Shown: one piece after another, positions 1-8,023 of the stretch | How positions within the stretch are numbered: the stretch's first letter is position 1 | How the letters are laid out: the number at the start of each line of letters is the position of its first letter | NCBI RefSeq assembly: GCF_002420705.1 | Contig: NZ_DIIM01000003.1 | Coordinates: 346,158 to 410,157, forward strand | Length of the DNA stretch: 64,000 nt | Source: Sphingobacterium sp. UBA5670 | GTDB lineage: Bacteria; Bacteroidota; Bacteroidia; Sphingobacteriales; Sphingobacteriaceae | Direction of reading: 5' to 3' | Translations under genes and position numbers: made by a program | The notes under the pieces: generated by a model | Told to the model about the DNA's origin: nothing | Databases searched by the model: none | The model's input: the letters and a program-made list of their open reading frames with translations, nothing else

Positions 1-20
1 ATCAACGCAAAAAGAAAACA

Positions 21-230
21 ATGGAGAACGATTGGAAAAAAATTAAAACATATACGAATGCTATTCAGGCCGAGATAGTCAAACAAATGCTAGAGGAGAA
101 TGGTATTCCTGCTGTCGCGTTGAATAAACAAGATTCTTCCTATTTATTTGGGAAAATTGAACTCTATGTCAGTGAAGGATCTACTGACCTAGCCGAAAGA
201 TTGATTGAGGAAGCGGAAAGGGGACTTTAA
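21..230 (+). CDS. DUF2007 family putative signal-transducing protein
   Basis: A 69-residue protein with the DUF2007 layout: an N-terminal stretch ending in an amphipathic helix (AEIVKQMLEENGIPAVALNK) followed by a beta strand with IELYVSEG and a C-terminal helix. This ferredoxin-like fold is common in Bacteroidota and its biochemical role is not established. It ends 3 bp before the cdsA start, so the two genes are almost certainly co-transcribed; in relatives this pair commonly sits downstream of ftsH, which would lie outside the window. The ATG at position 21 is the natural start. There is no signal peptide or membrane segment, so it is probably cytoplasmic. Confidence 0.85.
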   Translation: MENDWKKIKTYTNAIQAEIVKQMLEENGIPAVALNKQDSSYLFGKIELYVSEGSTDLAERLIEEAERGL

Positions 231-233
231 GAC

Positions 234-1034
234 ATGAAAACTAGAGCAATAACCGGAGTTATCTTTGTCGCTGTTATGATCGCTTCCACTCTTTTGGGCG
301 CTTATGTATATTCCGTATTTTTTACATTACTAAGTACCTGGTGTCTTTATGAGTTTTATGGAATAGTATCATCCGAAGAACGGGCTCCAAATAAGGGATT
401 AGGTATAGCACTTGCACTGGTACTATTTGCATTGGGATCGTTGATTTCGATGAATATACTGGAAGAAAAATTTTTGGTGCTGATTATTCCTTTTGTCAGT
501 GTGACTTATATTATTTCTCTTTTCCAAAAGCGAACGTTTCCTTTTAACGATATTGCCTATACTTTTTTGGGAATAGCCTATGTTACCCTACCTTTTTTCC
601 TATTTTCCAAATTAGGTTTTATCCAAGGAAATTTTAATTATGTCCTGCCTTTGGGCTTTTTGATTTTATTGTGGACAAATGACACTGGGGCATATCTGGC
701 TGGACGGAGTTTCGGAAAGCGTAAACTATTCGAACGAATATCGCCAAAGAAAACATGGGAAGGTTTTTTTGGTGGCTTGATTTTAGCTATTGTTGCAGCT
801 GTAAATCTGGAAAAATATTTCGGTTATCTTCCGCTTTGGCAATGGATCAGCATTGCAGCAATTATCAGTATTGTAGGAACATTGGGGGATTTGGTCGAGT
901 CAATGCTTAAGCGGAGCTTGCATGTTAAGGATTCGGGAAATATATTGCCTGGACATGGTGGTTTTTTAGATAGATTTGATGGGTTGTTATTAGCGGCACC
1001 AATGGTCTATGTTTTCTTAATTTTAATCAATTGA
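234..1034 (+). CDS. cdsA: Phosphatidate cytidylyltransferase
   Basis: CDP-diacylglycerol synthase: converts phosphatidic acid and CTP to CDP-diacylglycerol, the branch point of phospholipid synthesis, in the inner membrane. The 266-residue protein is almost wholly hydrophobic with about seven to eight membrane segments. The C-terminal family signature is visible as SMLKRSLHVKDSGNILPGHG followed by GFLDRFD (residues about 222-250), containing the metal-binding K-D and D-R-F-D residues. An upstream conserved motif (NDTGAYLAGRSFGKRK then SPKKTWEG) is also present. Length is typical of the family. It follows DUF2007 after 3 bp and precedes DUF2461 after 7 bp, so all three form one transcription unit. 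Confidence 0.97.
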   Translation: MKTRAITGVIFVAVMIASTLLGAYVYSVFFTLLSTWCLYEFYGIVSSEERAPNKGLGIALALVLFALGSLISMNILEEKFLVLIIPFVSVTYIISLFQKRTFPFNDIAYTFLGIAYVTLPFFLFSKLGFIQGNFNYVLPLGFLILLWTNDTGAYLAGRSFGKRKLFERISPKKTWEGFFGGLILAIVAAVNLEKYFGYLPLWQWISIAAIISIVGTLGDLVESMLKRSLHVKDSGNILPGHGGFLDRFDGLLLAAPMVYVFLILIN

Positions 1035-1041
1035 TTGTATT

Positions 1042-1713
1042 ATGAGTCATATTCAAAAATCTACATTTGATTTTTTAACGGAATTGAAAGCTAATAATTC
1101 TCGGGAATGGTTTGCCGATAACAGAGGGAAATATGAAGCTGCATTGGCTGATGTGAGAAGTTTTTTGACGGATTTAATTGCGACATTGAGTGAGTTTGAT
1201 CCTAAAATTAATACCTCCATACAGGCTAGTAAATGTCTATTTCGTATTTATCGTGATACACGCTTTTCAAATGATAAAACACCTTATAAAAGTTGGTTTG
1301 GTGCAGGAATATCAGTTGATGGAAGAAAGTTGCAAGGGCCTGAATACTATATTCATATAGGGGCAGAAAACTCCTTTATTGCATGTGGCTATTGGCGGCC
1401 TGAAAAGCAACATCTGGAAGCGATAAGGCAGGAAATCGATTATAATGGCGGTAAACTAGATGATATACTGAAAACGGTATTGTCCGAAAATAAGATCAAT
1501 CTTTTCAAAGAAGATCTATTGAAACGTGCTCCAGCTGGTTATAGTGAGGACAATCCTTTTATAGAATTTATAAAATTGAAGAGTTTTGTTTTGGATAGAC
1601 CTTTAACAATAAAGGAGTTATCGGCGAAAAATGCCCTGGATAATATCGTGGCTTCCTATAAAAGTATGCTTCCTTTTAAAGAATTTTTACAGGAAGCCAT
1701 CGATACGGAATAA
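1042..1713 (+). CDS. DUF2461 domain-containing protein
   Basis: A 223-residue soluble protein matching the DUF2461 (TIGR02453) family: N-terminal FDFLTELKANNSREWFADNR, a central FRIYRDTRFSNDKTPYKSWF and YYIHIG. The function of the family is unknown; it is widespread in bacteria. It lies 7 bp after cdsA and its TAA stop ends exactly one base before the anmK stop on the opposite strand, so the two genes converge with no spacer. No terminator separates them; transcription from either side would run into antisense of the other. Confidence 0.9.
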   Translation: MSHIQKSTFDFLTELKANNSREWFADNRGKYEAALADVRSFLTDLIATLSEFDPKINTSIQASKCLFRIYRDTRFSNDKTPYKSWFGAGISVDGRKLQGPEYYIHIGAENSFIACGYWRPEKQHLEAIRQEIDYNGGKLDDILKTVLSENKINLFKEDLLKRAPAGYSEDNPFIEFIKLKSFVLDRPLTIKELSAKNALDNIVASYKSMLPFKEFLQEAIDTE

Positions 1714-2910
1714 TTATTCGGGTAAGCTGATTTTGCCCATACAGACAGCGGGAGAATCTTTAATTTGCTCGACATTGGATTTGTTGCCCGCCAGAGTTTC
1801 ATTTGCTAATAGTGCAAAGAGAACAGCTTCCTTGGCATCTGGATTTATTCCTAATCTTGCAAAACTTTCAACGTTGCACATCGGTAAGCTTCTTTTAATG
1901 TAATCGAACAGCAATGGATTGTGCAGTCCACCGCCACTAATATATACAGCGACATGAGATAATCCCTCTGATTGCTTGCGAATGCCATTAATTATCGCAT
2001 CTGCCGCAAAGCGATTGAGGGTCGCCATGACATCCTCATGTGGAATATGGGTTGTTTTCGAACGGTCTTGTGCCTTTTCGAGATAAGCGAGATTAAATAG
2101 TTCCGGCCCCGTGGTTTTTGGAAAGGACAGTGTTAGAAATTCCTCCGTTAATAATTGATTCAATAGTGCATCGTTTACTTTGCCCTTTTTAGCCATATAG
2201 GCATCTCTATCCATCTCCTGATCAAAATTAGCCTTCATGTATTGATTCATCATTGTATTTCCTGGTCCGAGGTCGGTAGCATATGCATTCAACTTTGTTT
2301 GATGACTTGGGATAAATGTGAAATTAGAAATACCGCCAATATTCAGTAAGAAACGATTTTCTGTGGGATGTGAGAAAAGCAAGAAGTCGCCATAAGCAGC
2401 CAAAGGTGCGCCCTCTCCCCCTGCGGCAATATGTTTCTGTCTAAAGTCAGATAGGGTTATGATACCTGTATCCACGGCGATATGGTCTCCATCTCCGATT
2501 TGTAGCGTACTATTTGGCCAGTTCAGATCCCTAGTCAGCGACTGGGGCGCATGGTAGACAGTCTGTCCGTGGCTGGCGATACAATCAATCTCGCTGCTTG
2601 ATATATTCCATTGTTGTAATGCTCTATTGATTAATTTAGCATGCGTGATTCCAATGTAAGCATGCAGTCCCGAAAATAATTGTTGGTCGATATTTCGTTT
2701 TGCAAAAACTTCACGGACTCGTGCTCTGAGATCATCCTCATAATCCATTGTAGTGAAATGCTCTAGCTGTATTTTCGTTGTCTTACCTGCATTTTCTATG
2801 CGGCATACGGCGATATCAAGGCCATCCAGGGAAGTTCCGGACATCAGGCCAATGATGCGACGTTCTTTCTTTTGTGAAATATGGTAAAGTCTTTCGATTT
2901 GAGGATTCAT
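1714..2910 (-). CDS. anmK: Anhydro-N-acetylmuramic acid kinase
   Basis: Cytoplasmic enzyme of cell-wall recycling: phosphorylates and opens 1,6-anhydro-MurNAc to MurNAc-6-phosphate using ATP. The 398-residue protein shows the AnmK/ASKHA motifs in order: LMSGTSLDGLDIAV (about residues 22-35, phosphate-binding), IASHGQTVYH, the nucleotide-binding LLNIGGISN, DLGPGNTMMNQY and a late SGGGLHNP adenosine-loop segment. Length is at the usual 370-400 residues. It starts at an ATG facing the gcvH start (about 100 bp divergent region) and converges with DUF2461. Recycling fits with the cell-wall hydrolases further along the window, although those are not linked in an operon. Confidence 0.95.
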   Translation of the reverse strand: MNPQIERLYHISQKKERRIIGLMSGTSLDGLDIAVCRIENAGKTTKIQLEHFTTMDYEDDLRARVREVFAKRNIDQQLFSGLHAYIGITHAKLINRALQQWNISSSEIDCIASHGQTVYHAPQSLTRDLNWPNSTLQIGDGDHIAVDTGIITLSDFRQKHIAAGGEGAPLAAYGDFLLFSHPTENRFLLNIGGISNFTFIPSHQTKLNAYATDLGPGNTMMNQYMKANFDQEMDRDAYMAKKGKVNDALLNQLLTEEFLTLSFPKTTGPELFNLAYLEKAQDRSKTTHIPHEDVMATLNRFAADAIINGIRKQSEGLSHVAVYISGGGLHNPLLFDYIKRSLPMCNVESFARLGINPDAKEAVLFALLANETLAGNKSNVEQIKDSPAVCMGKISLPE

Positions 2911-3010
2911 AGCATAAAAATAAACACAAAAATGTTATGATGAATATCATTTTTGACAATTAAAGATATTTTGTAACTTCACGGCATTAAAAATCAAAAA
3001 ATTAAATACA

Positions 3011-3391
3011 ATGAATTTTCCAGCAGAATTGAAATACACCAAAGATCACGAATGGATTCGTGTTGAAGGTGATGAAGCAGTTGTAGGGATTACCGATTTC
3101 GCTCAACGTGAATTGGGTGACATCGTTTTTGTTGACATAAACACTGTAGGTGAAGAAGTAACCGCAAATGAAGTTTTCGGTACAATTGAAGCCGTAAAAA
3201 CAGTTTCTGATTTATTTTTACCTGTATCAGCTACAATTTTATCTGTTAATGAGGCTATCGATGCATCTCCTGAATTGGTTAATTCTGACCCATATGGTGA
3301 AGGTTGGATTGTTCGTATTAAATTGAACAACGGTGCTGATGTAGATGCTTTGTTGTCTGCTGATCAATACAAAGAAGAGATCAACGCATAA
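3011..3391 (+). CDS. gcvH: Glycine cleavage system H protein
   Basis: Lipoate-carrying shuttle protein of the glycine cleavage complex (P, H, T, L proteins). The 126-residue sequence begins with PAELKYTKDHEWIRVEGDEA and contains the lipoylation site IEAVKTVSDLFLPVSA, in which Lys63 would carry the lipoyl arm. Length is that of a full H protein. It is a single-gene unit: upstream is the divergent anmK promoter region and a strong bidirectional terminator lies 17 bp past the stop. gcvT and gcvP are not in the window, which is usual in Bacteroidota. Confidence 0.97.
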   Translation: MNFPAELKYTKDHEWIRVEGDEAVVGITDFAQRELGDIVFVDINTVGEEVTANEVFGTIEAVKTVSDLFLPVSATILSVNEAIDASPELVNSDPYGEGWIVRIKLNNGADVDALLSADQYKEEINA

Positions 3392-3407
3392 TTTAATGCA
3401 TATAAAA

Positions 3408-3443
3408 AAACAAAATAGGGGCTTTTTTAGCCCCTATTTTGTT
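3408..3443. terminator. Bidirectional intrinsic terminator between gcvH and a convergent gene
   Basis: Stem AAACAAAATAGGGGC (3408-3422) pairs with GCCCCTATTTTGTTT (3429-3443) across a short T-rich loop. The A/T-rich stem base gives a U-rich tail on both strands, so it can end gcvH (+) and the secreted protein gene (-). Confidence 0.85.
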
Positions 3444-3457
3444 TCTAGTTCTATTTA

Positions 3458-4213
3458 CTATTGGCTTTTTAATGTAGTCTTAATTTTTGCTTCAGGCATA
3501 TCTACATCACTGGTCATTTCTGTCATTTTTGTAAGACAGGTCTTTTTATCCAAGACATAGAAGCCCTGTACGTTACCTACCTGATTGGCATCAGGGCCGA
3601 ACATTTTTCCTTCGACATTTACTTTATAGCCAAGCTCATTTGCTTCTATTAAAGTCATTTTGCTTTCCACCGAAATTCCTGAGTCATCTGATTCAGTTTT
3701 AGATGTCCAAGAATCACCTATTTTTATTGGCTGTTCAGGTAATACTGTACTTATATTTTCGAACATGCTTTTATCAAAGGGCATGTTAATACCCTCAGGT
3801 AATTTGATATCAGAAGATTTGCCAAGTTGATCAACATTAAAACTAATGCTATTTTCGAGCAGCTTGCCCAAAGTCGCGTGCATCTGTTTGGAAAAGTCAT
3901 TAGCCTCGGGATTGTTAGAGTCGTAAGTCATATCCATTCCCGCCATATTCATTTTCATGTTGATTCCGGTATATCTAAGGTCGAACGCGAAAGTATTGTC
4001 TTTTTTCGTCGTATTGGTGATATTAAAACCCATATTAAGGTCTGTAACCATCTTTTGGCCAGCAGCGTCAATATCCATTGTCATCACAAGGTTTTGCGAT
4101 ATTTTTTTCCCTGAATCGGGATTTACGCGTAATGTGTATGTCTTTTGTGCAGAAGCGGATATCGCTAGAAATGCAAATACAGCCATCAAGGAGGCAATTC
4201 TTAATTTTTTCAT
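3458..4213 (-). CDS. Secreted protein resembling DUF6263 family
   Basis: A 251-residue exported protein of unknown function. The ATG at 4213 is chosen because it begins a clean signal peptide (MKKLRIASLMAVFAFLAISA then SAQ cleavage); a longer reading from a TTG at 4246 would put charged residues ahead of it. The mature part is a beta-rich protein with repeated TMDID/MKMNMAGMDMTY-type strands and a late motif QPIKIGDSWTSK, a pattern I associate with the DUF6263 family of Bacteroidota. It is probably periplasmic or surface exposed. No partner gene is evident: pdhB upstream has its own terminator. Confidence 0.7.
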   Translation of the reverse strand: MKKLRIASLMAVFAFLAISASAQKTYTLRVNPDSGKKISQNLVMTMDIDAAGQKMVTDLNMGFNITNTTKKDNTFAFDLRYTGINMKMNMAGMDMTYDSNNPEANDFSKQMHATLGKLLENSISFNVDQLGKSSDIKLPEGINMPFDKSMFENISTVLPEQPIKIGDSWTSKTESDDSGISVESKMTLIEANELGYKVNVEGKMFGPDANQVGNVQGFYVLDKKTCLTKMTEMTSDVDMPEAKIKTTLKSQ

Positions 4214-4265
4214 ATATGGATTTTTAATTTTTTTAATAAGCGACAATTGGCCAGCTTAAATATAA

Positions 4266-4298
4266 AAAAAATCCCTTTTACTTAGTAAAAGGGATTTT
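4266..4298 (-). terminator. Intrinsic terminator of pdhB
   Basis: AAAATCCCTTTTA (4268-4280) pairs with TAAAAGGGATTTT (4285-4297) over a 4-base loop; on the minus strand the stem is followed by a run of seven T. It lies 26 bp past the pdhB stop. Confidence 0.85.
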
Positions 4299-4323
4299 AA
4301 TTTTTTTAAGAATGCAATTCGTA

Positions 4324-5310
4324 TTACTTCTTGATATAAGATACTTCTTTCACGGCTTTAACAACTTTCTCAACGTTCGGTAAAGCAGCTTCGATCAATG
4401 TCGGAGCATAAGGAAGAGGTACATCTGCACAATTTACGCGGATAACAGGCGCATCTAAGTAATCAAATGCGTTACGTTGTACATTGAATGCTAAATCCGT
4501 AGAAATAGATGCCAATGGCCATGCTTCTTCCACGATTACCAAACGGTTTGTTTTCTTAACAGACGCGATGATTGTAGGGTAATCGATAGGACGTACAGAA
4601 CGTAAATCGATTAATTCAACGCTGATACCTTCTTTTTTCAATTCTTCAACTGCAGGAATGACAACACGAGGAAGCATTTTACCAAACGATACAACGGTTA
4701 CATCTGTACCTTCTTGGATAATATTAGCTTTTCCGATTTCCAAGTAATATTCTTCTTCAGGAACTTGTCCTTTATCACCATACATTACCTCAGATTCCAT
4801 GAAGATAACAGGATCTGGATCGATAATAGCTGATTTCAATAAACCTTTCGCTTCATATGGATTAGATGGTACCACAACTTTCAAACCAGGTGTATTTGCA
4901 AACCAGTTCTCAAAGTTTTGAGAGTGTTGTGCAGCAAGCTGACCAGCGTTTCCTGTAGGGCCACGGAAGACCATTGGGATGGAGAACTGTCCACCGCTCA
5001 TGGAGTGAATTTTAGCTGCCGCATTGATTACTTGGTCAATTGCAACAAGTGAAAAGTTGAATGTCATGAATTCAACAATTGGTTTCAAACCATTCATTGC
5101 AGCACCAACAGCAATACCAGCAAAGCCAAGTTCAGCAATAGGTGTATCAATGATACGCTTTGCGCCGAATTCATCAAGCATACCCTGACTTACTTTGTAA
5201 GCTCCGTTATACTCAGCAACTTCTTCTCCTAATAAAAATATTTTGTCGTCTTTACGCATTTCTTCGTTCATTGCTTCACGAAGTGCTTCTCTGAATTGTA
5301 TTTCTCTCAT
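4324..5310 (-). CDS. pdhB: Pyruvate dehydrogenase E1 component, beta subunit
   Basis: Beta subunit of the alpha2beta2-type E1 of a 2-oxoacid dehydrogenase complex, working with E1 alpha, E2 and E3 to turn pyruvate into acetyl-CoA. The 328 residues give a full transketolase Pyr domain (LLGEEVAEYNGAYKVSQGM, IDTPIAELGFAGIAVGAAMN, with the ThDP-activating Glu) and C-terminal transketolase domain (VTVVSFGKML, VELIDLRSVRPIDYPTI, VIVEEAW). The pyruvate versus branched-chain assignment rests on overall resemblance to Bacteroidota PdhB (MREIQFREALREAMNEEMRK). It stands alone here without pdhA, and has its own terminator. Confidence 0.93.
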   Translation of the reverse strand: MREIQFREALREAMNEEMRKDDKIFLLGEEVAEYNGAYKVSQGMLDEFGAKRIIDTPIAELGFAGIAVGAAMNGLKPIVEFMTFNFSLVAIDQVINAAAKIHSMSGGQFSIPMVFRGPTGNAGQLAAQHSQNFENWFANTPGLKVVVPSNPYEAKGLLKSAIIDPDPVIFMESEVMYGDKGQVPEEEYYLEIGKANIIQEGTDVTVVSFGKMLPRVVIPAVEELKKEGISVELIDLRSVRPIDYPTIIASVKKTNRLVIVEEAWPLASISTDLAFNVQRNAFDYLDAPVIRVNCADVPLPYAPTLIEAALPNVEKVVKAVKEVSYIKK

Positions 5311-5432
5311 CAGTTGTAAAATAGTGTCAATTTTTAGATTACAAATCTACTATTTAAAATTGATATTTTGAAGATTTGAACCCGCTAATTCTATAGTTTT
5401 ATGTCATTTTTTAATAAGTAAATGACTTTTGA

Positions 5433-6074
5433 TTAAATTTTTGAATATAGGTCGTTCAGATATTCTAATGTTTTTATAAGGGCCTTATTACTATTCATTA
5501 TCGCTAACGGAATGTTCCACGTGGCACGGTTCCTTTTCTCTACGTAATTCGAAATACCACGAATCTCGATCACGGGAATTGTCATTTTGTCGGCAGCATA
5601 GAAAACAGCAGCTCCCTCCATACTTTCAACAAGGCTATTTGGATGCAGTTTTTGAATTTTTTCGATACTTTCTGTACTACCATGAACTTTGTTTACGGTA
5701 ATTCCTTCTCCCTGTTTAAGAAAAGGAAGCCTAAGCTCTTTATCATTCAGTAAACACGAGGTAAATTTAGACTTTCCGTAGCCCAATTGATCTATCGGAA
5801 TAAAATTATGACCGTCTTCCGCCCCAAGTTCAACGAACAATTCCGAAACAACTTGAACAACCGCCCCTATTTCAACATGGCGATCCAAACATCCACCTAT
5901 TCCTATATTAATGAGGAGATCATATCTTTTTTCGTGCAGTACTCTTCCCAGCTCAAAGGCCGTGGCGACCATGCCGACACCCGTTACTAGGGTATCGCAT
6001 TGACCGTAATTTGATACCACTTCTAGAAAAGGCTGCAATTCAAATGAAGTGGCCGCAATCACTAATATTTGCAT
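5433..6074 (-). CDS. mqnB: Futalosine hydrolase
   Basis: Nucleosidase of the futalosine route to menaquinone: removes hypoxanthine from futalosine to give dehypoxanthine futalosine. The 213-residue protein is a PNP/UDP-phosphorylase-type fold with NIGIGGCLD (about residues 56-64), the purine-binding/ catalytic LVESMEGAAVFYAAD and the MqnB-like C-terminal IEIRGISNYVEKRNRATWNI. The last motif separates it from MTA/SAH nucleosidase. Its presence implies menaquinone synthesis by the futalosine pathway, as is known for many Sphingobacteriales. It is a single gene followed by an A/T-rich spacer before pdhB. Confidence 0.88.
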   Translation of the reverse strand: MQILVIAATSFELQPFLEVVSNYGQCDTLVTGVGMVATAFELGRVLHEKRYDLLINIGIGGCLDRHVEIGAVVQVVSELFVELGAEDGHNFIPIDQLGYGKSKFTSCLLNDKELRLPFLKQGEGITVNKVHGSTESIEKIQKLHPNSLVESMEGAAVFYAADKMTIPVIEIRGISNYVEKRNRATWNIPLAIMNSNKALIKTLEYLNDLYSKI

Positions 6075-6300
6075 GATGAGTTCGTTTTTGATGGTAAATT
6101 ACAAATTATCTTGTACGCGTAGACCTTCTTTTGAGAATAAAAACATCTTGCTTGCATAGAGTCACCCTTACAAATTTGACCTTGATTATAATAAGTAACT
6201 GATTTGCCGCTAAAAATATCCTTTTAGATCATCGTGTCTGAACTGCATCCTCATAATCCTATTATACATCATAAATGGTGATCACTTTCTTATCTATTAG

Positions 6301-6399
6301 CTTAGCTTTTACATACATTTAATATAGGTATAGTTTAGGTTTTACTTAGCTATTACCTAAACTATACCTAAACTAACCCTAACTAAACCCTATCTAAAA
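6301..6399. repeat. Degenerate 11-bp tandem repeat array with two opposing halves
   Basis: Reading in steps of 11 bp from 6301 gives nine units. The left units carry TTAGC or TAGGT cores (CTTAGCTTTTA, TATAGGTATAG, TTTAGGTTTTA, CTTAGCTATTA). The right units carry the complementary CCTAA core (CCTAAACTATA 6356, CCTAAACTAAC 6367, CCTAACTAAAC 6378, CCTATCTAAAA 6389). The halves meet in a perfect 14-bp inverted repeat: GGTATAGTTTAGGT at 6327-6340 and ACCTAAACTATACC at 6355-6368. Function is unknown. Possible readings are a phased protein-binding array or an RNA hairpin. Confidence 0.8.
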
Positions 6400-6695
6400 G
6401 GTAAAGAAAATCACGTCGAAATGTCCAGTTATGGATACGCTTTTCTCAACAGGGTGCATACAAATTTTTTCTACAAAATCGTATAGCAAATTAATTACCG
6501 AAATCTAGTTATTACTCATAATAATGAGTCGTTTACCTCAATATGGCAATTCATATAAAAATTAATAGTACTCTTGAATAGGGATGTTTCTCAAAATTGC
6601 CCCTGTTTAATAACCAAGGGTAGAAATACTTAAATATATTACTATATTCTGACGGCATTCCTTAAAAGGAAATGTTAAAATTGCAGCTAAAGCCT

Positions 6696-6703
6696 TATCT
6701 TTG
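6696..6703 (+). promoter_or_regulatory. Bacteroidota -7 element of the PTPS gene
   Basis: TATCTTTG fits the TAnnTTTG consensus. Only 7 bases separate it from the ATG at 6711, so the transcript would be leaderless or nearly so, and this position decides the start of the gene. Confidence 0.7.
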
Positions 6704-6710
6704 TATTATT

Positions 6711-7124
6711 ATGGTATTTATAACTCGTCGTGAACGTTTTTGTGCTGCGCATAAGCTCTATCGTGAAGATTGGAGTGAAGAGCAGAATGAGCAAGTATTT
6801 GGCCTCTGCTCCAATCCAAATTGGCATGGACACAATTATGATCTTTATGTAACAGTTAAAGGAAAGGTTAATCCGGAGACTGGATTTTTGATCGATTTAA
6901 AGATCATGAAAGAAATAATCAATCGTAGTATCATTGACAAAGTCGATCACCGCAATTTCAATCTAGATGTTGACTTTATGAAAGGAGTCATGGCTTCTAC
7001 GGAAAATATCGCAATCGAAATATTTAAGATCTTAAAACCGCTATTTGATGAACAAGGAGTGGTCTTGCATAGTGTTCGTTTGCATGAAACAGAAAATAAT
7101 TACGTCGAATATTTTGGCGATTAA
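6711..7124 (+). CDS. 6-pyruvoyltetrahydropterin synthase / QueD family protein
   Basis: A 137-residue T-fold enzyme acting on 7,8-dihydroneopterin triphosphate. Zinc ligands are His14 (FCAAHKL), His39 and His41 (NPNWHGHNY). Catalytic Cys33 (GLCSNPN), the D79-H80 pair (KVDHRNF) and Glu126 (RLHETENN) are present. GLCSNPNWHGHNY, ASTENIA and HETENNYVEYFGD look more like eukaryotic-type PTPS than E. coli QueD, so the product could be 6-pyruvoyl-tetrahydropterin or 6-carboxy-tetrahydropterin. The ATG at 6711 is used because the promoter element lies just before it; a 13-residue upstream extension would overlap that promoter. folE follows 28 bp downstream, supplying the substrate. Confidence 0.88.
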   Translation: MVFITRRERFCAAHKLYREDWSEEQNEQVFGLCSNPNWHGHNYDLYVTVKGKVNPETGFLIDLKIMKEIINRSIIDKVDHRNFNLDVDFMKGVMASTENIAIEIFKILKPLFDEQGVVLHSVRLHETENNYVEYFGD

Positions 7125-7152
7125 TCTTTAATACATTTAAATAGTAGAAACT

Positions 7153-7782
7153 ATGAGTCAACACTCATTTGACAACGAAGAGTTGGATGGATATATTAAG
7201 ATCGACAAATACAATACTGAAAAGGTAGATCGCATCGCTGCTCATTATACAGATATATTGGAGTGTCTGGGGGAAGACCCAAAACGGGAAGGTTTGGTGA
7301 AAACGCCAGAACGTGTTGCAAAGGCATTGCAATTTTTGACACATGGGTATGATATCGATGCTGCTGAGGTATTGCGAGGGGCTATGTTTGAGGAGGACTA
7401 TAGTCAAATGGTCGTCGTTAAGGATATTGAAGTATATTCTCTCTGTGAGCACCATATGTTACCTTTCTTTGGTAAAGCCCATATCGCGTATATTCCCAAT
7501 GGTCATATAGTCGGTTTAAGCAAAATACCACGTGTCGTTGATATTTTTGCACGTCGCCTTCAGGTTCAGGAGCGTCTTACCAATGAGATCAGGGATTGTA
7601 TTCAAGAGACACTTGGTGCGCGGGGAGTTGCCGTAGTGATGGAATGTAAGCATATGTGTATGGCTATGCGTGGTGTACAGAAACAGAATTCAGTAACGAC
7701 TACCTCTGCCTTTACTGGAGCATTTCAAAATGATGTCACAAGGTCCGAATTTTTACGCCTGATCACTGCTGATCTTGCTTAA
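7153..7782 (+). CDS. folE: GTP cyclohydrolase I
   Basis: Converts GTP to 7,8-dihydroneopterin triphosphate, the first step of folate, tetrahydropterin and queuosine synthesis. The 209-residue protein has TPERVAKAL, the zinc-site motif SLCEHHMLPFFGKAHIAYIP (Cys98, His101), KIPRVVDIFARRLQVQERLT and the second Cys in KHMCMAMRGV (Cys169). Length and motifs are canonical type IA. It lies 28 bp after the PTPS gene and ends before a good terminator, so the two form a two-gene unit, which favours a pterin-directed role. Neither queC nor queE is beside it. Confidence 0.97.
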   Translation: MSQHSFDNEELDGYIKIDKYNTEKVDRIAAHYTDILECLGEDPKREGLVKTPERVAKALQFLTHGYDIDAAEVLRGAMFEEDYSQMVVVKDIEVYSLCEHHMLPFFGKAHIAYIPNGHIVGLSKIPRVVDIFARRLQVQERLTNEIRDCIQETLGARGVAVVMECKHMCMAMRGVQKQNSVTTTSAFTGAFQNDVTRSEFLRLITADLA

Positions 7783-7807
7783 TATATTTGTTGTTTAATA
7801 ATAAAAA

Positions 7808-7846
7808 ATGGCCCGCTAAAATAACATCTTTTAGTGGGCTGTTTTA
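7808..7846 (+). terminator. Intrinsic terminator after folE
   Basis: GCCCGCTAAAA (7811-7821) pairs with TTTTAGTGGGC (7829-7839) with one G-U, followed by TGTTTTATG. It lies about 28 bp past the folE stop. Confidence 0.75.
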
Positions 7847-8010
7847 TGTATAGAATCTAAAAGCTAGACAGAAAATCAAAAAATGGCAATATCGCTTTTT
7901 TACGCATCTAACGCGATTTCCAAAAAATTCTCTTTACAAAAGGTTAATTGTATTTAGCTGTTATCCAGTGTTTTGTAAAAAAAAGTTTTTATCATAAAAA
8001 AGTTTTTTGG

Positions 8011-8018
8011 TACCTTTG
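8011..8018 (+). promoter_or_regulatory. Bacteroidota -7 element of the O-methyltransferase gene
   Basis: TACCTTTG matches TAnnTTTG and sits 5 bases before the ATG at 8024, pointing to a leaderless message. A GTG at 8018 would lie inside the element and is rejected as start. Confidence 0.7.
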
Positions 8019-8023
8019 TGGTT

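Larger units (their letters stand above)
6075..6710. other. Long intergenic region with no supported gene
   Basis: About 640 bp between the divergent mqnB and PTPS genes. No convincing ORF is seen on either strand. It contains the phased 11-bp repeat block (6301-6399), a small palindrome ACTCATAATAATGAGT (6512-6527) that could be an operator, and the PTPS promoter at its right end. The rest is A/T-rich. Confidence 0.6.

Noticed and set aside
5400..5427. Hairpin GTCATTT/AAATGAC as an mqnB terminator
   Set aside because: The stem is only 7 A/T-rich pairs with a long loop and no clear T run; too weak to list.
6327..6368. The 14-bp inverted repeat as an intrinsic terminator for mqnB or PTPS
   Set aside because: It lies upstream of both divergent genes, lacks a T run, and belongs to the 11-bp array.
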